From Microbacterium sp. MPKO10 (GTDB taxonomy: Bacteria; Actinomycetota; Actinomycetes; Actinomycetales; Microbacteriaceae): DNA of 64,000 nucleotides. The position numbers and the translations under genes are program-made. The stretch is from positions 1 through 64,000 of the forward strand of contig NZ_JAPCHX010000009.1 in the NCBI RefSeq assembly GCF_026107415.2. The letters are read 5' to 3'. Positions 1 to 8,297 of this stretch are shown piece by piece (positions within the stretch are counted from its first letter, which is position 1; each line of letters begins with the position of its first letter). Under the pieces are notes generated by a model, which was given only the letters and a program-made list of their open reading frames with translations, ran no database searches and was not told the origin of the DNA.

Positions 1-362
1 AGGATGTGGCCGGCCTGGGCGGCGTCGGTCAGCGGGTGAATATAGGCAGAAGCCGCAGCATCACCGGCTGCCATCGCCGCATGCGAGGCAGCGCCGATGA
101 CCTCTTTAGAGGCTCGATGGGCGGCAGGTGCACTGATGCGCTGCGCGCGGGACCGCGGGCCACCCCGCACGAAGTTCTCTGCCGCGACCAACGCATCACG
201 CGGTCGCTCGTCATGCGGGTTCACAGCCTCAAAAATGTCAATTACCTGCATCGCACATGCCAGGTTGAATGCCGTCACCGCGCGCAGGTCCTCCAAAGAC
301 AGGTCAAAGTCTGGGGTGTGCTGAACTCGACCGATCGGTCGCGAGCCGGTAGTCATGCTCAT
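1..362 (-). CDS. Imm-5-like putative immunity protein (3' end off window)
   Basis: An open frame runs from ATG at 362 to the left edge without a stop, giving about 120 residues. It resembles the small actinobacterial family annotated as putative immunity protein (Imm-5-like): an LEDLRAVTAF start, an IFEAVNPHDERPRDAL motif, FVRGGPRSRAQR, an Ala-rich helix and HPLTDAAQAGHIL at the cut end. The usual length is about 150-180 residues, so only the C-terminus is missing. A second ATG at 356 is an equally possible start; neither has a clear ribosome site. No toxin gene is visible beside it. The family assignment comes from remembered motifs, and the role in toxin immunity is inference. Confidence 0.6.
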   Translation of the reverse strand, partial: MSMTTGSRPIGRVQHTPDFDLSLEDLRAVTAFNLACAMQVIDIFEAVNPHDERPRDALVAAENFVRGGPRSRAQRISAPAAHRASKEVIGAASHAAMAAGDAAASAYIHPLTDAAQAGHI

Positions 363-549
363 TGATTGTAACTGTGGAGAACCGATGAAAAGTCGTTGTC
401 CCTCTGCCCGATGAAACAGTCGAAAAAACCTCAAACGCTGGTCGCGACTTCAGGCCGATCGATCTCGCCCGTGCGGCAGCGCTGTCAGCGGCGTCAACCA
501 ATGTCCCTGGTCAGCACACCGAGAACGCCACTTAGTACAGAGATGTCAG

Positions 550-590
550 TATGGTGCGCCGTGCCCTCTGAGAGAACACGGCGCACCATA
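550..590 (-). terminator. Hairpin terminator after the GH43-like gene
   Basis: A perfect 14-bp inverted repeat (550-563 and 577-590, arm TATGGTGCGCCGTG) with a 13-nt loop lies 38 bp past the stop of the minus-strand gene ending at 628. No long U tract follows, which is common in high-GC actinobacteria. It is the only strong structure in the 265-bp gene-free stretch 363-627. Confidence 0.7.
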
Positions 591-627
591 CGGTGGGAAG
601 CCTGCTGGGCGACGAGCCCGAGCAGAC

Positions 628-2817
628 TTACGATCTGTTGTTAGGTGCCGAACGCCCGCGCAGTCGCCCGACAGTGAGCGCTGCAGCTCCCACGAGAAGC
701 ATCAATGCACCTGCCCAAAGCCACGGAGCCGCATTGGCACCCGTTGCGGCGAGCTGATCTGCCGACACGCGGAAGTCGGCTGAGACCTCGCCGGAGACCT
801 CACCCGTCAGCACGGCGCTGTGGACTCCCACGCTGGTATCGGCAGGAATTGTCCAGCTGAAGGTGACATCCCCGTCAGCATCCGCCGTCTGGCTTCCAAG
901 GTCTAGCGGAGTCGAGTGCATCGTTCCCGTCACTGACTCACCCGGTTCGAAACCGGATGCGACGACGGTCTGCGTTTCCCCGCGCTCCAGAGTCTGGTGA
1001 GCCACAGACATGCTCAATGTCGCAGCGGAATCGCCATCGCCTGCGTCATCGTTTTCGCCCTGATCGTCGTCATTGCCCTGATCATCGTCGCCCTGATCGT
1101 CATCGCCGGGATCCGTGCCGGGGTCCTCGCCGGGATCAGTTCCCGACTCGGCGCACGCCGCCAGCTCGGCATCCGTTGGCGTAAACCGCAGCCAATCAAA
1201 CGACGCTGGCGTATCCGGCGCCCCGGTGTCGCCACGGTAGGCGGCGGGGCCAATAGCGGTAGCAGCTAGTTCGTCTGCCGCAATCGGCCGGCCGACCGTC
1301 GTGAAAGTCTCACCGTTCGTTGACGCAGCAGCCGTGATCCACTCACCATCGCTGGTCATGCGCAGCCAGATGGTGTCGCCCATGTCGGCGGGAGGGAACA
1401 GCGAATCTTCCCATGCCCACCCATCGAAGCGGTCTTTCCCCTTGTTCTTCCAGGTGAAGTCGATCCGCTGGCCGTCTTTCGCGAATCCCCAGGTGAGCTT
1501 CGCGTTGTTGAGATCATCGCGATAGAGCATGAGGCCGGCCTGCTGATACTTCTCTTCCGGAGCGTACGTCAGCTTCGTCGTGACTTCCCATGCGTCGGCA
1601 GAGACCGGCAGCTGCGGAAGCGTCGCGCCATCGATCGACGTGGGCGACGACGACATCGTCAGCGAACCATCGGCGACCGAGTAACGACTTTCGTCGTCGC
1701 GTACAACACTCCACGCGTCACCGAGCGCTGTGCCGTCAAACTCGTCAGACCCCTCACCCGTGCACTTCTCATACATCGGGTCTTCCGGTCGGGTATTGAG
1801 CGGGTCACGGATGCCGTCAGGATCCAGTGTTGCGTGCGCGATCGTTGTTCCGCTGCGGCCGCCGATCTCGAAGATCATGTGGGTCTTGTCTCCGACGGTG
1901 ATGATCTGCGGGGAACTTGCACGACCGTCTTGAGGCGGAGTTGCACCCGGAACATACAGCGGAAGCGACTCGCCGAATGAATGGAGCGAGCTGTCGAGCT
2001 GTTTCGCGAAGATCGTTCCCGTGCTTGAGCCGTAGAGAACGTACGTCTTGCCGTCCCACTGCCAGATCTCTGGCCCGGCGACGTTGGTTCCTTCAGCGAC
2101 GCCGGGCTCAACTACCCACCCGGGCTGTGCTTCCCAGTTGACCATGTCGTGTGAATATGCCAAACCGATGCGGCGAACGTTCGTCGTGTCGTTCACCATG
2201 AAGAACATGGCGTATTCCCACCCATTCGCGGGGAACGGGTTCTCGAAGATGCGGTTGTACGACGTCTCCGTGGCATCCTGGCCAAATTGTTCCGTCGTCA
2301 TCACGACACCGCCGTAATCGAACGTCACGCCATCGGTCGACGTTGCATACCGGTCTGTCGTGTTCTCTCCATGAAAGTAAAGGAAGAGTTCACCGGTCTC
2401 GTCGTTCCAGACAGCATCCGGAGCAGAGACATGCGACACGTCGTAGTTGTCGCCCCAGGTCTTACGGATGAGCGGATTGCTCTCGTACTGCGTCCACGGC
2501 CCATCGAGCGAATCGGAGTACATGAGGTTGATACCGCCCGGCGCATCGTGCGGTGCGTAGTAGACGTACCACTCCGCGAGGGGCTCATCGAGGTACTCGC
2601 TCGCGTGAAAAACCGACGGGAAGATGAACTCGTGTCCCGGGTTCCACGTGTCGACGTTGTCTTTGTCAATGATCGGCCCGTCAAGTGTGAAGACCGGAAG
2701 CGGATTCTCGTCTTCGGGCACGGCGGCCACAGCCGACGGAACTGTCGTCGTCGCGAAGCCCGTGACGATGAGTGCGGTGGCCGCCGCGATTGCGGCCAGG
2801 CGTTGTCGAATGCTCAT
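628..2817 (-). CDS. Secreted, sortase-anchored GH43-type glycosidase
   Basis: A 729-residue surface protein. Start chosen at ATG 2817: AGAAAGAG precedes it and a clear signal peptide follows (MSIRQRLAAIAAATALIVTG, cut near AVAA). Longer upstream frames would put extra residues before the signal. Residues about 45-330 look like a five-bladed propeller of the GH43 clan (repeated D/S-DG-TW and YSHDMVNWE patterns). About 350-560 resembles the concanavalin-like C2 domain found after GH43 modules (FDGTALGDAWSVVRDD, AGLMLYRDDLN, WLRMTSDGEWI). An Asp/Gly/Gln-rich linker and a beta-sandwich follow. The end is an LAATG sortase motif at about residue 689, a hydrophobic helix and an Arg tail. The substrate is unknown; arabinan or another plant glycan would suit the window. 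It is divergent from a LacI regulator that probably controls it. Confidence 0.75.
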   Translation of the reverse strand: MSIRQRLAAIAAATALIVTGFATTTVPSAVAAVPEDENPLPVFTLDGPIIDKDNVDTWNPGHEFIFPSVFHASEYLDEPLAEWYVYYAPHDAPGGINLMYSDSLDGPWTQYESNPLIRKTWGDNYDVSHVSAPDAVWNDETGELFLYFHGENTTDRYATSTDGVTFDYGGVVMTTEQFGQDATETSYNRIFENPFPANGWEYAMFFMVNDTTNVRRIGLAYSHDMVNWEAQPGWVVEPGVAEGTNVAGPEIWQWDGKTYVLYGSSTGTIFAKQLDSSLHSFGESLPLYVPGATPPQDGRASSPQIITVGDKTHMIFEIGGRSGTTIAHATLDPDGIRDPLNTRPEDPMYEKCTGEGSDEFDGTALGDAWSVVRDDESRYSVADGSLTMSSSPTSIDGATLPQLPVSADAWEVTTKLTYAPEEKYQQAGLMLYRDDLNNAKLTWGFAKDGQRIDFTWKNKGKDRFDGWAWEDSLFPPADMGDTIWLRMTSDGEWITAAASTNGETFTTVGRPIAADELAATAIGPAAYRGDTGAPDTPASFDWLRFTPTDAELAACAESGTDPGEDPGTDPGDDDQGDDDQGNDDDQGENDDAGDGDSAATLSMSVAHQTLERGETQTVVASGFEPGESVTGTMHSTPLDLGSQTADADGDVTFSWTIPADTSVGVHSAVLTGEVSGEVSADFRVSADQLAATGANAAPWLWAGALMLLVGAAALTVGRLRGRSAPNNRS

Positions 2818-2866
2818 GAATGCTCTTTCTGGCACCGGCACTGGCGCCACGTTGATGAGGTAGCGC

Positions 2867-2914
2867 TGCTGATGATACGCATAATCACATGAGAAGTCGC
2901 TAGGATAATCAGCA
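2867..2914. promoter_or_regulatory. Possible LacI-controlled divergent promoter region
   Basis: The gap between the glycosidase and the LacI gene has a locally AT-richer patch holding TGCTGAT (2867-2873) and its exact inverse ATCAGCA (2908-2914), 34 bp apart. A divergent promoter with LacI sites is expected here, but these arms are short and spaced unlike a classic LacI operator, so this is a weak call. Confidence 0.25.
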
Positions 2915-2993
2915 TCATTTCGTGACGGACGATGCGCTCGCGGGTGTACCGTGCGAATCAACCGCGCGAATCGCAGCGTCAGAAGGGAGCCGC

Positions 2994-4031
2994 TTGACGT
3001 CACAGCGTCCGCGTCGGATGACCCAGCGCCGCATCGCTGAGCTCGCCGGCGTGAGTCAGGCCGCTGTGTCACTCGTGCTGAGCGGCCGCACCGACACCAC
3101 GACGCGGCTTTCCGACGCCACCCGGCAGCGCGTTCTCGACGTGCTGCATGAGACGAACTATGAAGCAGATCCGGCTGCCCGCAGTCTCGCGGGCAAATCG
3201 AACAACATCGTCGGAGTGTTTACCTACGAGTCGGCGTTCCCTGCGGAAGCATCAGACTTTTACGCGCCGTTGCTGACGGGGGTCGAGTCCGCCGCCGAAG
3301 AGCTGGGAGCAGATCTGCTCATGTTCACCAGCTCGCGCACACACGACGGCCCCCGGCGGCTGCTGCGTGAGGGAAGTCGACTTCGATTGGCAGACGGCTG
3401 TGTGCTGCTTGGTCGTCACATGGATGCTGGTGAGCTCGCTCGTCTCGTTGAGCTGGAGTACCCTTTTGTCGCGGTTGGGCGCCGCGATGGCGATGCACGG
3501 GTTCCATATGTCGGCGCGGACTACGCATCGGCGGTTGGTGAGCTTGTCGACCTCGCTGTCGCGCGCGGGCACACGAAATTGACGTATGCGGCGTTGCCAT
3601 TCGACGCGGAATCAACGCGTGATCGCTTGGCTGGCTTCGTGGCTGCGACGCGCAAGCACGGTGTGAGCTCTCGCGTCGTGACGCGCTCGTCGGGCGAGGC
3701 CGAGAAGCTCGCGCGAGATGTCGACGTGCATGGATCAACCGTTGTCTTCGTCGAAGATCCCGTAGAGGCGGATCGACTCGTGGCACATATCGAGTCCGAA
3801 GGACGTGCCGTTCCCCGAGACCTGTCAGTTGTGGCGTTGGGGGAGCATGCGCGCCGAGACGAAGCCGCCCGCGATGTCACCCGACTCGTCGCGCCACGTA
3901 CCGCGCTCGGTGCTGAAGCCGTCCGCCTTCTCGCGCGCATTATGTCGGGCGAGGTCGACGAGTCGATCGAGACGAGGGTGCTGTTGCCCTGTTCGATTGT
4001 CGAGGGCAGTACGCTCGCCGACCGGCGCTGA
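2994..4031 (+). CDS. LacI-family transcriptional regulator
   Basis: About 345 residues. An N-terminal LacI helix-turn-helix starts near residue 10 (RRIAELAGVSQAAVSLVLSG, then the hinge YEADPAARSLAGKSNNIVGV), followed by a periplasmic-binding-like sensor domain. TTG 2994 is chosen because AGAAGGGAG sits 7-8 nt before it. GTG 2922 (24 residues longer) and ATG 3018 are alternatives that keep the HTH intact. It is divergent from the GH43-type glycosidase, so local control by a sugar effector is the likely role. It could also act on the transketolase that converges from the right. Effector unknown. Confidence 0.85.
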   Translation: MTSQRPRRMTQRRIAELAGVSQAAVSLVLSGRTDTTTRLSDATRQRVLDVLHETNYEADPAARSLAGKSNNIVGVFTYESAFPAEASDFYAPLLTGVESAAEELGADLLMFTSSRTHDGPRRLLREGSRLRLADGCVLLGRHMDAGELARLVELEYPFVAVGRRDGDARVPYVGADYASAVGELVDLAVARGHTKLTYAALPFDAESTRDRLAGFVAATRKHGVSSRVVTRSSGEAEKLARDVDVHGSTVVFVEDPVEADRLVAHIESEGRAVPRDLSVVALGEHARRDEAARDVTRLVAPRTALGAEAVRLLARIMSGEVDESIETRVLLPCSIVEGSTLADRR

Positions 4032-4076
4032 ACCGCCGGCACGCAAGCTCGTGTCCGTCATTGGGGTCGAGCGCCG

Positions 4077-6161
4077 CTACTGTTCGTAGAGTGCCGAGAC
4101 CACGTCACGGGTCGCTTCCACGACCGCGGCCGCGGTAATTCCCTTGCGAGCGAGCACCTCGTCGCCGGCACCGGATTCGCCGAATTCGTCGACGCTGACC
4201 ACACGACCATCGAGGCCTACCCATCGGAACCAGGCATCGCCGCGACCGGCTTCGACAGCAACACGCGCACGAAGCCGTGCGGGGAGCACCGACTCCTGCC
4301 AGGCTGCAGACGAGCGTTCGAACCACTCAACGCACGGCATCGAGATGACGCGCACAGCAGTACCAAGCCCAGCCAGCTCGCGTGCGGCGTTGATCGCGAC
4401 AGCGACTTCACTCCCGGTGGCGATGATAGCGGCATCCATACCGTCACCGGACTGCCACACGACGTAGGCGCCGTTCGCTACCTTGTCATCGAGATTGTCG
4501 CGCTGCTCGAGAACAGCAACCCCCTGGCGCGACAAGATGAACGCAGTCGGCGCGGGAGAAGAGGTCACCACTGCCTTCCACGCCGAGATCACTTCGGCGG
4601 CATCCGCTGGCCGAATGACGCAGAGCCCCGGTACCGTGCGCAATGAGGCGATCTGCTCGACGGGCTGGTGCGTTGGCCCGTCTTCACCGACGGCTACCGA
4701 ATCGTGAGTGTAGATGTAGGTGACCGGCAGCTCCATGAGCGCGGCGAGCCTGATGCTCGGGCGTTGATAGTCACTGAACGTCAGGTAGGTGGAGCCATAC
4801 GGCCGCCAGAGCCCATGCAGTGCGATGCCCGTCATGACGGCTGCCATTGCATGTTCCCGGATGCCGAAATGCACGAAGTCGCCGCCCGGATTCTCGGTCG
4901 ACACCGCCTCGCCCGGTATCGCGACTGACGTTGACCCCGACAGGTCGGCAGATCCGCCGAATGTGATGCCCGCCCTGCACAACGCTCTGATCGCTTCGCC
5001 GTTGGTTGCGCGAGTTGCACTCTGCGCTCCGACTGCGGGCAGGTCGAGCGATTCAAGCGCCTCGAGTGCTGCCGATGCATCGACGGGGCTGCCTCGATGC
5101 GGAAATGCTCGTTGCAGAGCTTCGCGGCGTTCAGCGAGTTCAGGATGCCGTGACCGCCACGTCTCGAACTGTTCGAGCCATTCGCGTTCGAGGCGGGCGC
5201 CACGTTCTCTCGTCAGTCGAGTCACTGTTCCCACCGTGTCGTCGACGAGATCATCGAGTGCTGTCTCCGGTGCGAATCCGAGCGCAGTGAGTACCGCAGC
5301 TGTTTCCTCTGCTCCCAGCGCGCCAGCGTGGGCAGCGCTGGTTCCTCCGATCTTCGCCGAAGGGGAGCCGATCACGCTGCGTACTGCAACGAGTGTTGGA
5401 GCACCCGTGTCTCTTCGAGCAGAGGTCAAAACTGTCTCGATTTCGTCAATATCGCGGAAGTCGGAAATCTCGAGAACGCGCCACCCATATGCGCGGAATC
5501 GCGCCCGAACATCCTCGGTAAACGCGATATCTGCGGCGCCGTCAATGGTGATGCGGTTGTCATCCCACACCGCCACGAGATTGCCGAGGCCGAGAGTGCC
5601 GGCAAGGCTCGCCGCTTCAGCTGACACGCCCTCCTCGAGGCAGCCATCACCGGCCAGTGCGAAGACAGTGCTGTTCCAGACGTCGCTCCCCGCGCCATGG
5701 AGCGCGGCGTCGCGCCGAATCGAGAGGGCAAGCCCGACAGCGCTCGCGATCCCCTGACCCAGCGGACCCGTTGACATCTCGACGCCGGCAGTCACGCCCA
5801 GCTCAGGATGCCCGGGCGTTCGGGCATCGAGCGTTCGCGCATGAGCAATGTCGTCGAGCGTGAGGTCGTAGCCCGACAAGTGGAGCTGCGTGTACAGCAA
5901 GAGGCTCGCATGGCCGGCCGAGAGGATGAAGCGGTCGCGTCCCTCCCAATTCGGGTTCGCGGGATTGTGACGAAGGACGCGATGGAAGAGCGTGTGAGCG
6001 AGCGGGGCCATTGCCATGGCAGTTCCGGCGTGGCCGTGGCCCTTTGCCTGCACGACGACTGGAGGAATAGCGATCGCGGCGGCAACGGCGCGGCGCTCGC
6101 TCTCGTCTCGCGCATGACGGACGAACGTATTCTCTTCATCAGCGGCGTCGGTGGGTGACAT
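4077..6161 (-). CDS. tkt: Transketolase
   Basis: A full-length single-chain transketolase (694 residues) that transfers two-carbon ketol units in the non-oxidative pentose phosphate pathway using thiamine diphosphate. Visible signatures are SAGHAS at 81-86, TGPLGQG at 131-137, the ThDP motif GDGCLEEG at 171-178 ending in DDN at 200-202, the central pyrimidine-domain stretch with HFGIREHAMAA, and the C-terminal transketolase domain. It is divergent from the ROK regulator with only 17 bp between starts and lies beside an ascorbate-type PTS. It is therefore probably a specialised paralog working on the PTS product rather than the housekeeping enzyme. No isomerase or kinase accompanies it. Confidence 0.93.
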   Translation of the reverse strand: MSPTDAADEENTFVRHARDESERRAVAAAIAIPPVVVQAKGHGHAGTAMAMAPLAHTLFHRVLRHNPANPNWEGRDRFILSAGHASLLLYTQLHLSGYDLTLDDIAHARTLDARTPGHPELGVTAGVEMSTGPLGQGIASAVGLALSIRRDAALHGAGSDVWNSTVFALAGDGCLEEGVSAEAASLAGTLGLGNLVAVWDDNRITIDGAADIAFTEDVRARFRAYGWRVLEISDFRDIDEIETVLTSARRDTGAPTLVAVRSVIGSPSAKIGGTSAAHAGALGAEETAAVLTALGFAPETALDDLVDDTVGTVTRLTRERGARLEREWLEQFETWRSRHPELAERREALQRAFPHRGSPVDASAALEALESLDLPAVGAQSATRATNGEAIRALCRAGITFGGSADLSGSTSVAIPGEAVSTENPGGDFVHFGIREHAMAAVMTGIALHGLWRPYGSTYLTFSDYQRPSIRLAALMELPVTYIYTHDSVAVGEDGPTHQPVEQIASLRTVPGLCVIRPADAAEVISAWKAVVTSSPAPTAFILSRQGVAVLEQRDNLDDKVANGAYVVWQSGDGMDAAIIATGSEVAVAINAARELAGLGTAVRVISMPCVEWFERSSAAWQESVLPARLRARVAVEAGRGDAWFRWVGLDGRVVSVDEFGESGAGDEVLARKGITAAAVVEATRDVVSALYEQ

Positions 6162-6173
6162 ATCGAGGACTTT

Positions 6174-6189
6174 AGTCTATGAATAGACT
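6174..6189. promoter_or_regulatory. Palindromic operator in the tkt/ROK divergent promoter
   Basis: AGTCTAT-GA-ATAGACT is a perfect 7-bp palindrome with a 2-bp spacer, placed between the divergent starts and overlapping the upstream ATG of the ROK gene. Its position would let one bound repressor block both promoters. The neighbouring ROK-type regulator is the natural candidate ligand; this is inferred from position. Confidence 0.5.
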
Positions 6190-7378
6190 TAAGCCAAGAG
6201 GGGGTAATCGGACGATGCCAGGCAGGATCATGACAGGATCTGGGATTGTTCTCGATCTCATTCGATCGGGAAAGGCGAGAACGCGGTCAAATCTGCTCGA
6301 AGCGCTCGGGTGGTCGCGCGTGACGCTGAGCCGCCGGCTTGACGAGCTGCTCGACAGTGAGTTTGTCGTCCACGCCGGTCACGCCGCAAGCGGTGGAGGG
6401 CGCCCCAGTGAGGAGTTCGAGGTCAACGCGGCGCTCGGCGTAGTGCTCGCTGTCGATATCGGCAGCTCTCACACACGTGTCGGCATCACCGATGTGGTCG
6501 GAACAGTGCTCGTCGAAGACGAAGCCGATATCGGCCTTTTCGACGGGCCCGAAGAGATCTTTAGGTGGGCTGAGCAGGTATTTGACTTCCTGCTCACACG
6601 AGGGGGCTGGAGTCGCAGCGACGTGCGCGGCATCGGCATCGGCGTGCCTGGCCCCGTCAACTCGATCACGGGAACGCTGGGGAGCCCACAGCTCGACCCT
6701 CGATGGGACAACGTCGTGGTCAGCGACTATCTGGGTCAGTGGCCAGACGATATCGTGATCGCCGTCGATCGCGACGTCAATGTGCTCGCGATCGGCGAGG
6801 CGCGCTTCGGATGGCCTGAGTTTCGCGATCTCGTCGTCGTGAAATCGGGGATCGGCGTTGGCTGCGCGTTCGTCATGGATGGCAATGTCGTGCGCGGCAG
6901 CCGCGGGGGTGCGGGGCAGCTCAGCGCTCCCTTGCGCGACAGACTGAGCGAGCCGCTCCGTCGCCTTGAGACTGTCGCTAGTGGAGGGACGATCCGTGAC
7001 CGCCTTGTTCGCTCGGGGGAGTACGTGCGCACGAGCGCCGACATCCTTCAACTTGCTGAGAACGGCAATCCAGAAGTTCTGGCGCTTCTCGAGGAGGTCG
7101 GCGAGGTGATCGGCTATGCGCTTGCCGATGTCGTCGGGCTGCTGAATCCGTCTGCCGTCGTCGTGGGCGGCAATCTCGCAGAGGCGGGTGAACGTTATAT
7201 TTCCGCGGTTCGGCGGTCTCTCTTTGGTGCTGCGCACGTCTACTCGCGCCAGAGCCTCGTCGTCGAACAAGCCCGTCTTTCCGCGAAAGCCGGCGTGCGC
7301 GGAGCGTCCGCTTTGGCGCTTGACGCGCTTTTCGAGCCAGACCGCATCAGCGCTCTGACGCGTTCCCGCATGACGTGA
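6179..7378 (+). CDS. ROK-family transcriptional regulator
   Basis: 399 residues: a winged HTH at about 18-65 (GKARTRSNLLEALGWSRVTL) followed by an actin-like ROK fold beginning with AVDIGSSHTRVGITD near residue 91. The ROK phosphate loop GIGIGVPGPVNS is kept. However, the segment that normally reads GAAGEIGH is here GGAGQLSAP, and the CxCGxxGC zinc motif is absent, so sugar kinase activity is unlikely and it is probably a pure regulator of the NagC/XylR kind. ATG 6179 (GAGGA 9 nt upstream) is used. ATG 6215 (GGGGG upstream) is a fair alternative because the first ATG lies in the palindrome. It probably controls tkt and the downstream PTS genes. Confidence 0.85.
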   Translation: MNRLKPRGGNRTMPGRIMTGSGIVLDLIRSGKARTRSNLLEALGWSRVTLSRRLDELLDSEFVVHAGHAASGGGRPSEEFEVNAALGVVLAVDIGSSHTRVGITDVVGTVLVEDEADIGLFDGPEEIFRWAEQVFDFLLTRGGWSRSDVRGIGIGVPGPVNSITGTLGSPQLDPRWDNVVVSDYLGQWPDDIVIAVDRDVNVLAIGEARFGWPEFRDLVVVKSGIGVGCAFVMDGNVVRGSRGGAGQLSAPLRDRLSEPLRRLETVASGGTIRDRLVRSGEYVRTSADILQLAENGNPEVLALLEEVGEVIGYALADVVGLLNPSAVVVGGNLAEAGERYISAVRRSLFGAAHVYSRQSLVVEQARLSAKAGVRGASALALDALFEPDRISALTRSRMT

Positions 7379-7489
7379 CAGCACGCGGGAAGCAATTTCT
7401 CGCTGTGCTCTAGCGCTTTGGAATAAAAGTGTGCAAAAGTGGGATGCCACAGAGCTGGATTCCGTGCACATGCCATAGGAGGAGCGCAC

Positions 7490-7978
7490 ATGACTCTGGC
7501 AGAACAGCTTCCCGACGCGGCTGTCGCCACTCGCGCGACAGTGCGCGATTGGCGTGAGGCCGTGCAGCTCGCGGGCCGAGGGCTTGTCGACCAAGGGGCG
7601 ACGACCGAGCGCTACACGGACGAGATGCTGCAGGCGCTTGATGACCACGGACCGTACATCGTCATCGCTCCAGGGTTCGCGCTCGCTCACTCGCGGCCGT
7701 CAGAGGCCGTGCTGCGGGCAGGGCTCAGCTGGGTTTCGCTCGCTGAGCCTGTTGAGTTCGGCAGCGAGGCGAACGACCCGGTCAGTCTCGTCATCGGCCT
7801 GGCGGCACCTGATCATCAGTCGCACCTCGAGGTGATGGCGGAGCTCGCTGGTGTGCTCGCCGATGACGCCGTACTCGCCGAGCTCATGAGCGCAGACTCG
7901 GCCGCGGACGTGCGGTCGATTCTGAATCGCGTCGCTCACGGCGATGCAGCATCAACCCCAGAAGACAGCGGAATGTGA
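7490..7978 (+). CDS. PTS sugar transporter subunit IIA (ascorbate family)
   Basis: 162 residues. ATG 7490 is preceded by AGGAGGAG, a near-perfect ribosome site, so the 17-residue longer frame is discarded. The phosphorylated histidine is H67 in GFALAHSRP, matching the UlaC/mannitol-type IIA fold. It is the cytoplasmic phosphate relay from HPr to the next gene product. First gene of a IIA-IIB-IIC operon (gaps 10 and 33 bp). The 111-bp leader shows no repeat of the tkt/ROK palindrome. Confidence 0.88.
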   Translation: MTLAEQLPDAAVATRATVRDWREAVQLAGRGLVDQGATTERYTDEMLQALDDHGPYIVIAPGFALAHSRPSEAVLRAGLSWVSLAEPVEFGSEANDPVSLVIGLAAPDHQSHLEVMAELAGVLADDAVLAELMSADSAADVRSILNRVAHGDAASTPEDSGM

Positions 7979-7988
7979 GGAGTAAGAA

Positions 7989-8264
7989 ATGAAGATTGTC
8001 GCTGTATGTGGCATGGGAATTGGAACATCCGTGCTGCTCAAGATGAATGCCGAGAAGGCGCTGCGCGCCATGGACGTCGACGGCGATGTTGAGGCGGCAG
8101 ACATTGGAACCGCTCGTGGAGCGGCGCGCACGGCCGACATCGTCTTGACGTCTGCGGAGCTCGCGGAGGAAGTCGGAGAGGTGTCAGCGAAGGTCATCGT
8201 CATCAATAACTTCACTGACGTGAACGAGATCACAGAGAAGCTCGATCAGAGCATAGAGCGCTAG
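7989..8264 (+). CDS. PTS sugar transporter subunit IIB (ascorbate family)
   Basis: 91 residues, the normal size for a free-standing UlaB-type IIB. The N-terminal P-loop MKIVAVCGMGIGTS carries the phosphocysteine at C7. GAGGAGTAAG lies before the ATG. It passes phosphate from the IIA histidine to the sugar held by IIC. Confidence 0.9.
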   Translation: MKIVAVCGMGIGTSVLLKMNAEKALRAMDVDGDVEAADIGTARGAARTADIVLTSAELAEEVGEVSAKVIVINNFTDVNEITEKLDQSIER

Positions 8265-8297
8265 ACGGCGTCGTAGCGCGCGAAGAAAGGAGCCCCG

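Noticed and set aside
6287-7690. 467-codon minus-strand open frame
   Set aside because: Opposite to the ROK gene, whose motifs are unmistakable; composition is His/Arg/Asp-rich as expected of a GC shadow.
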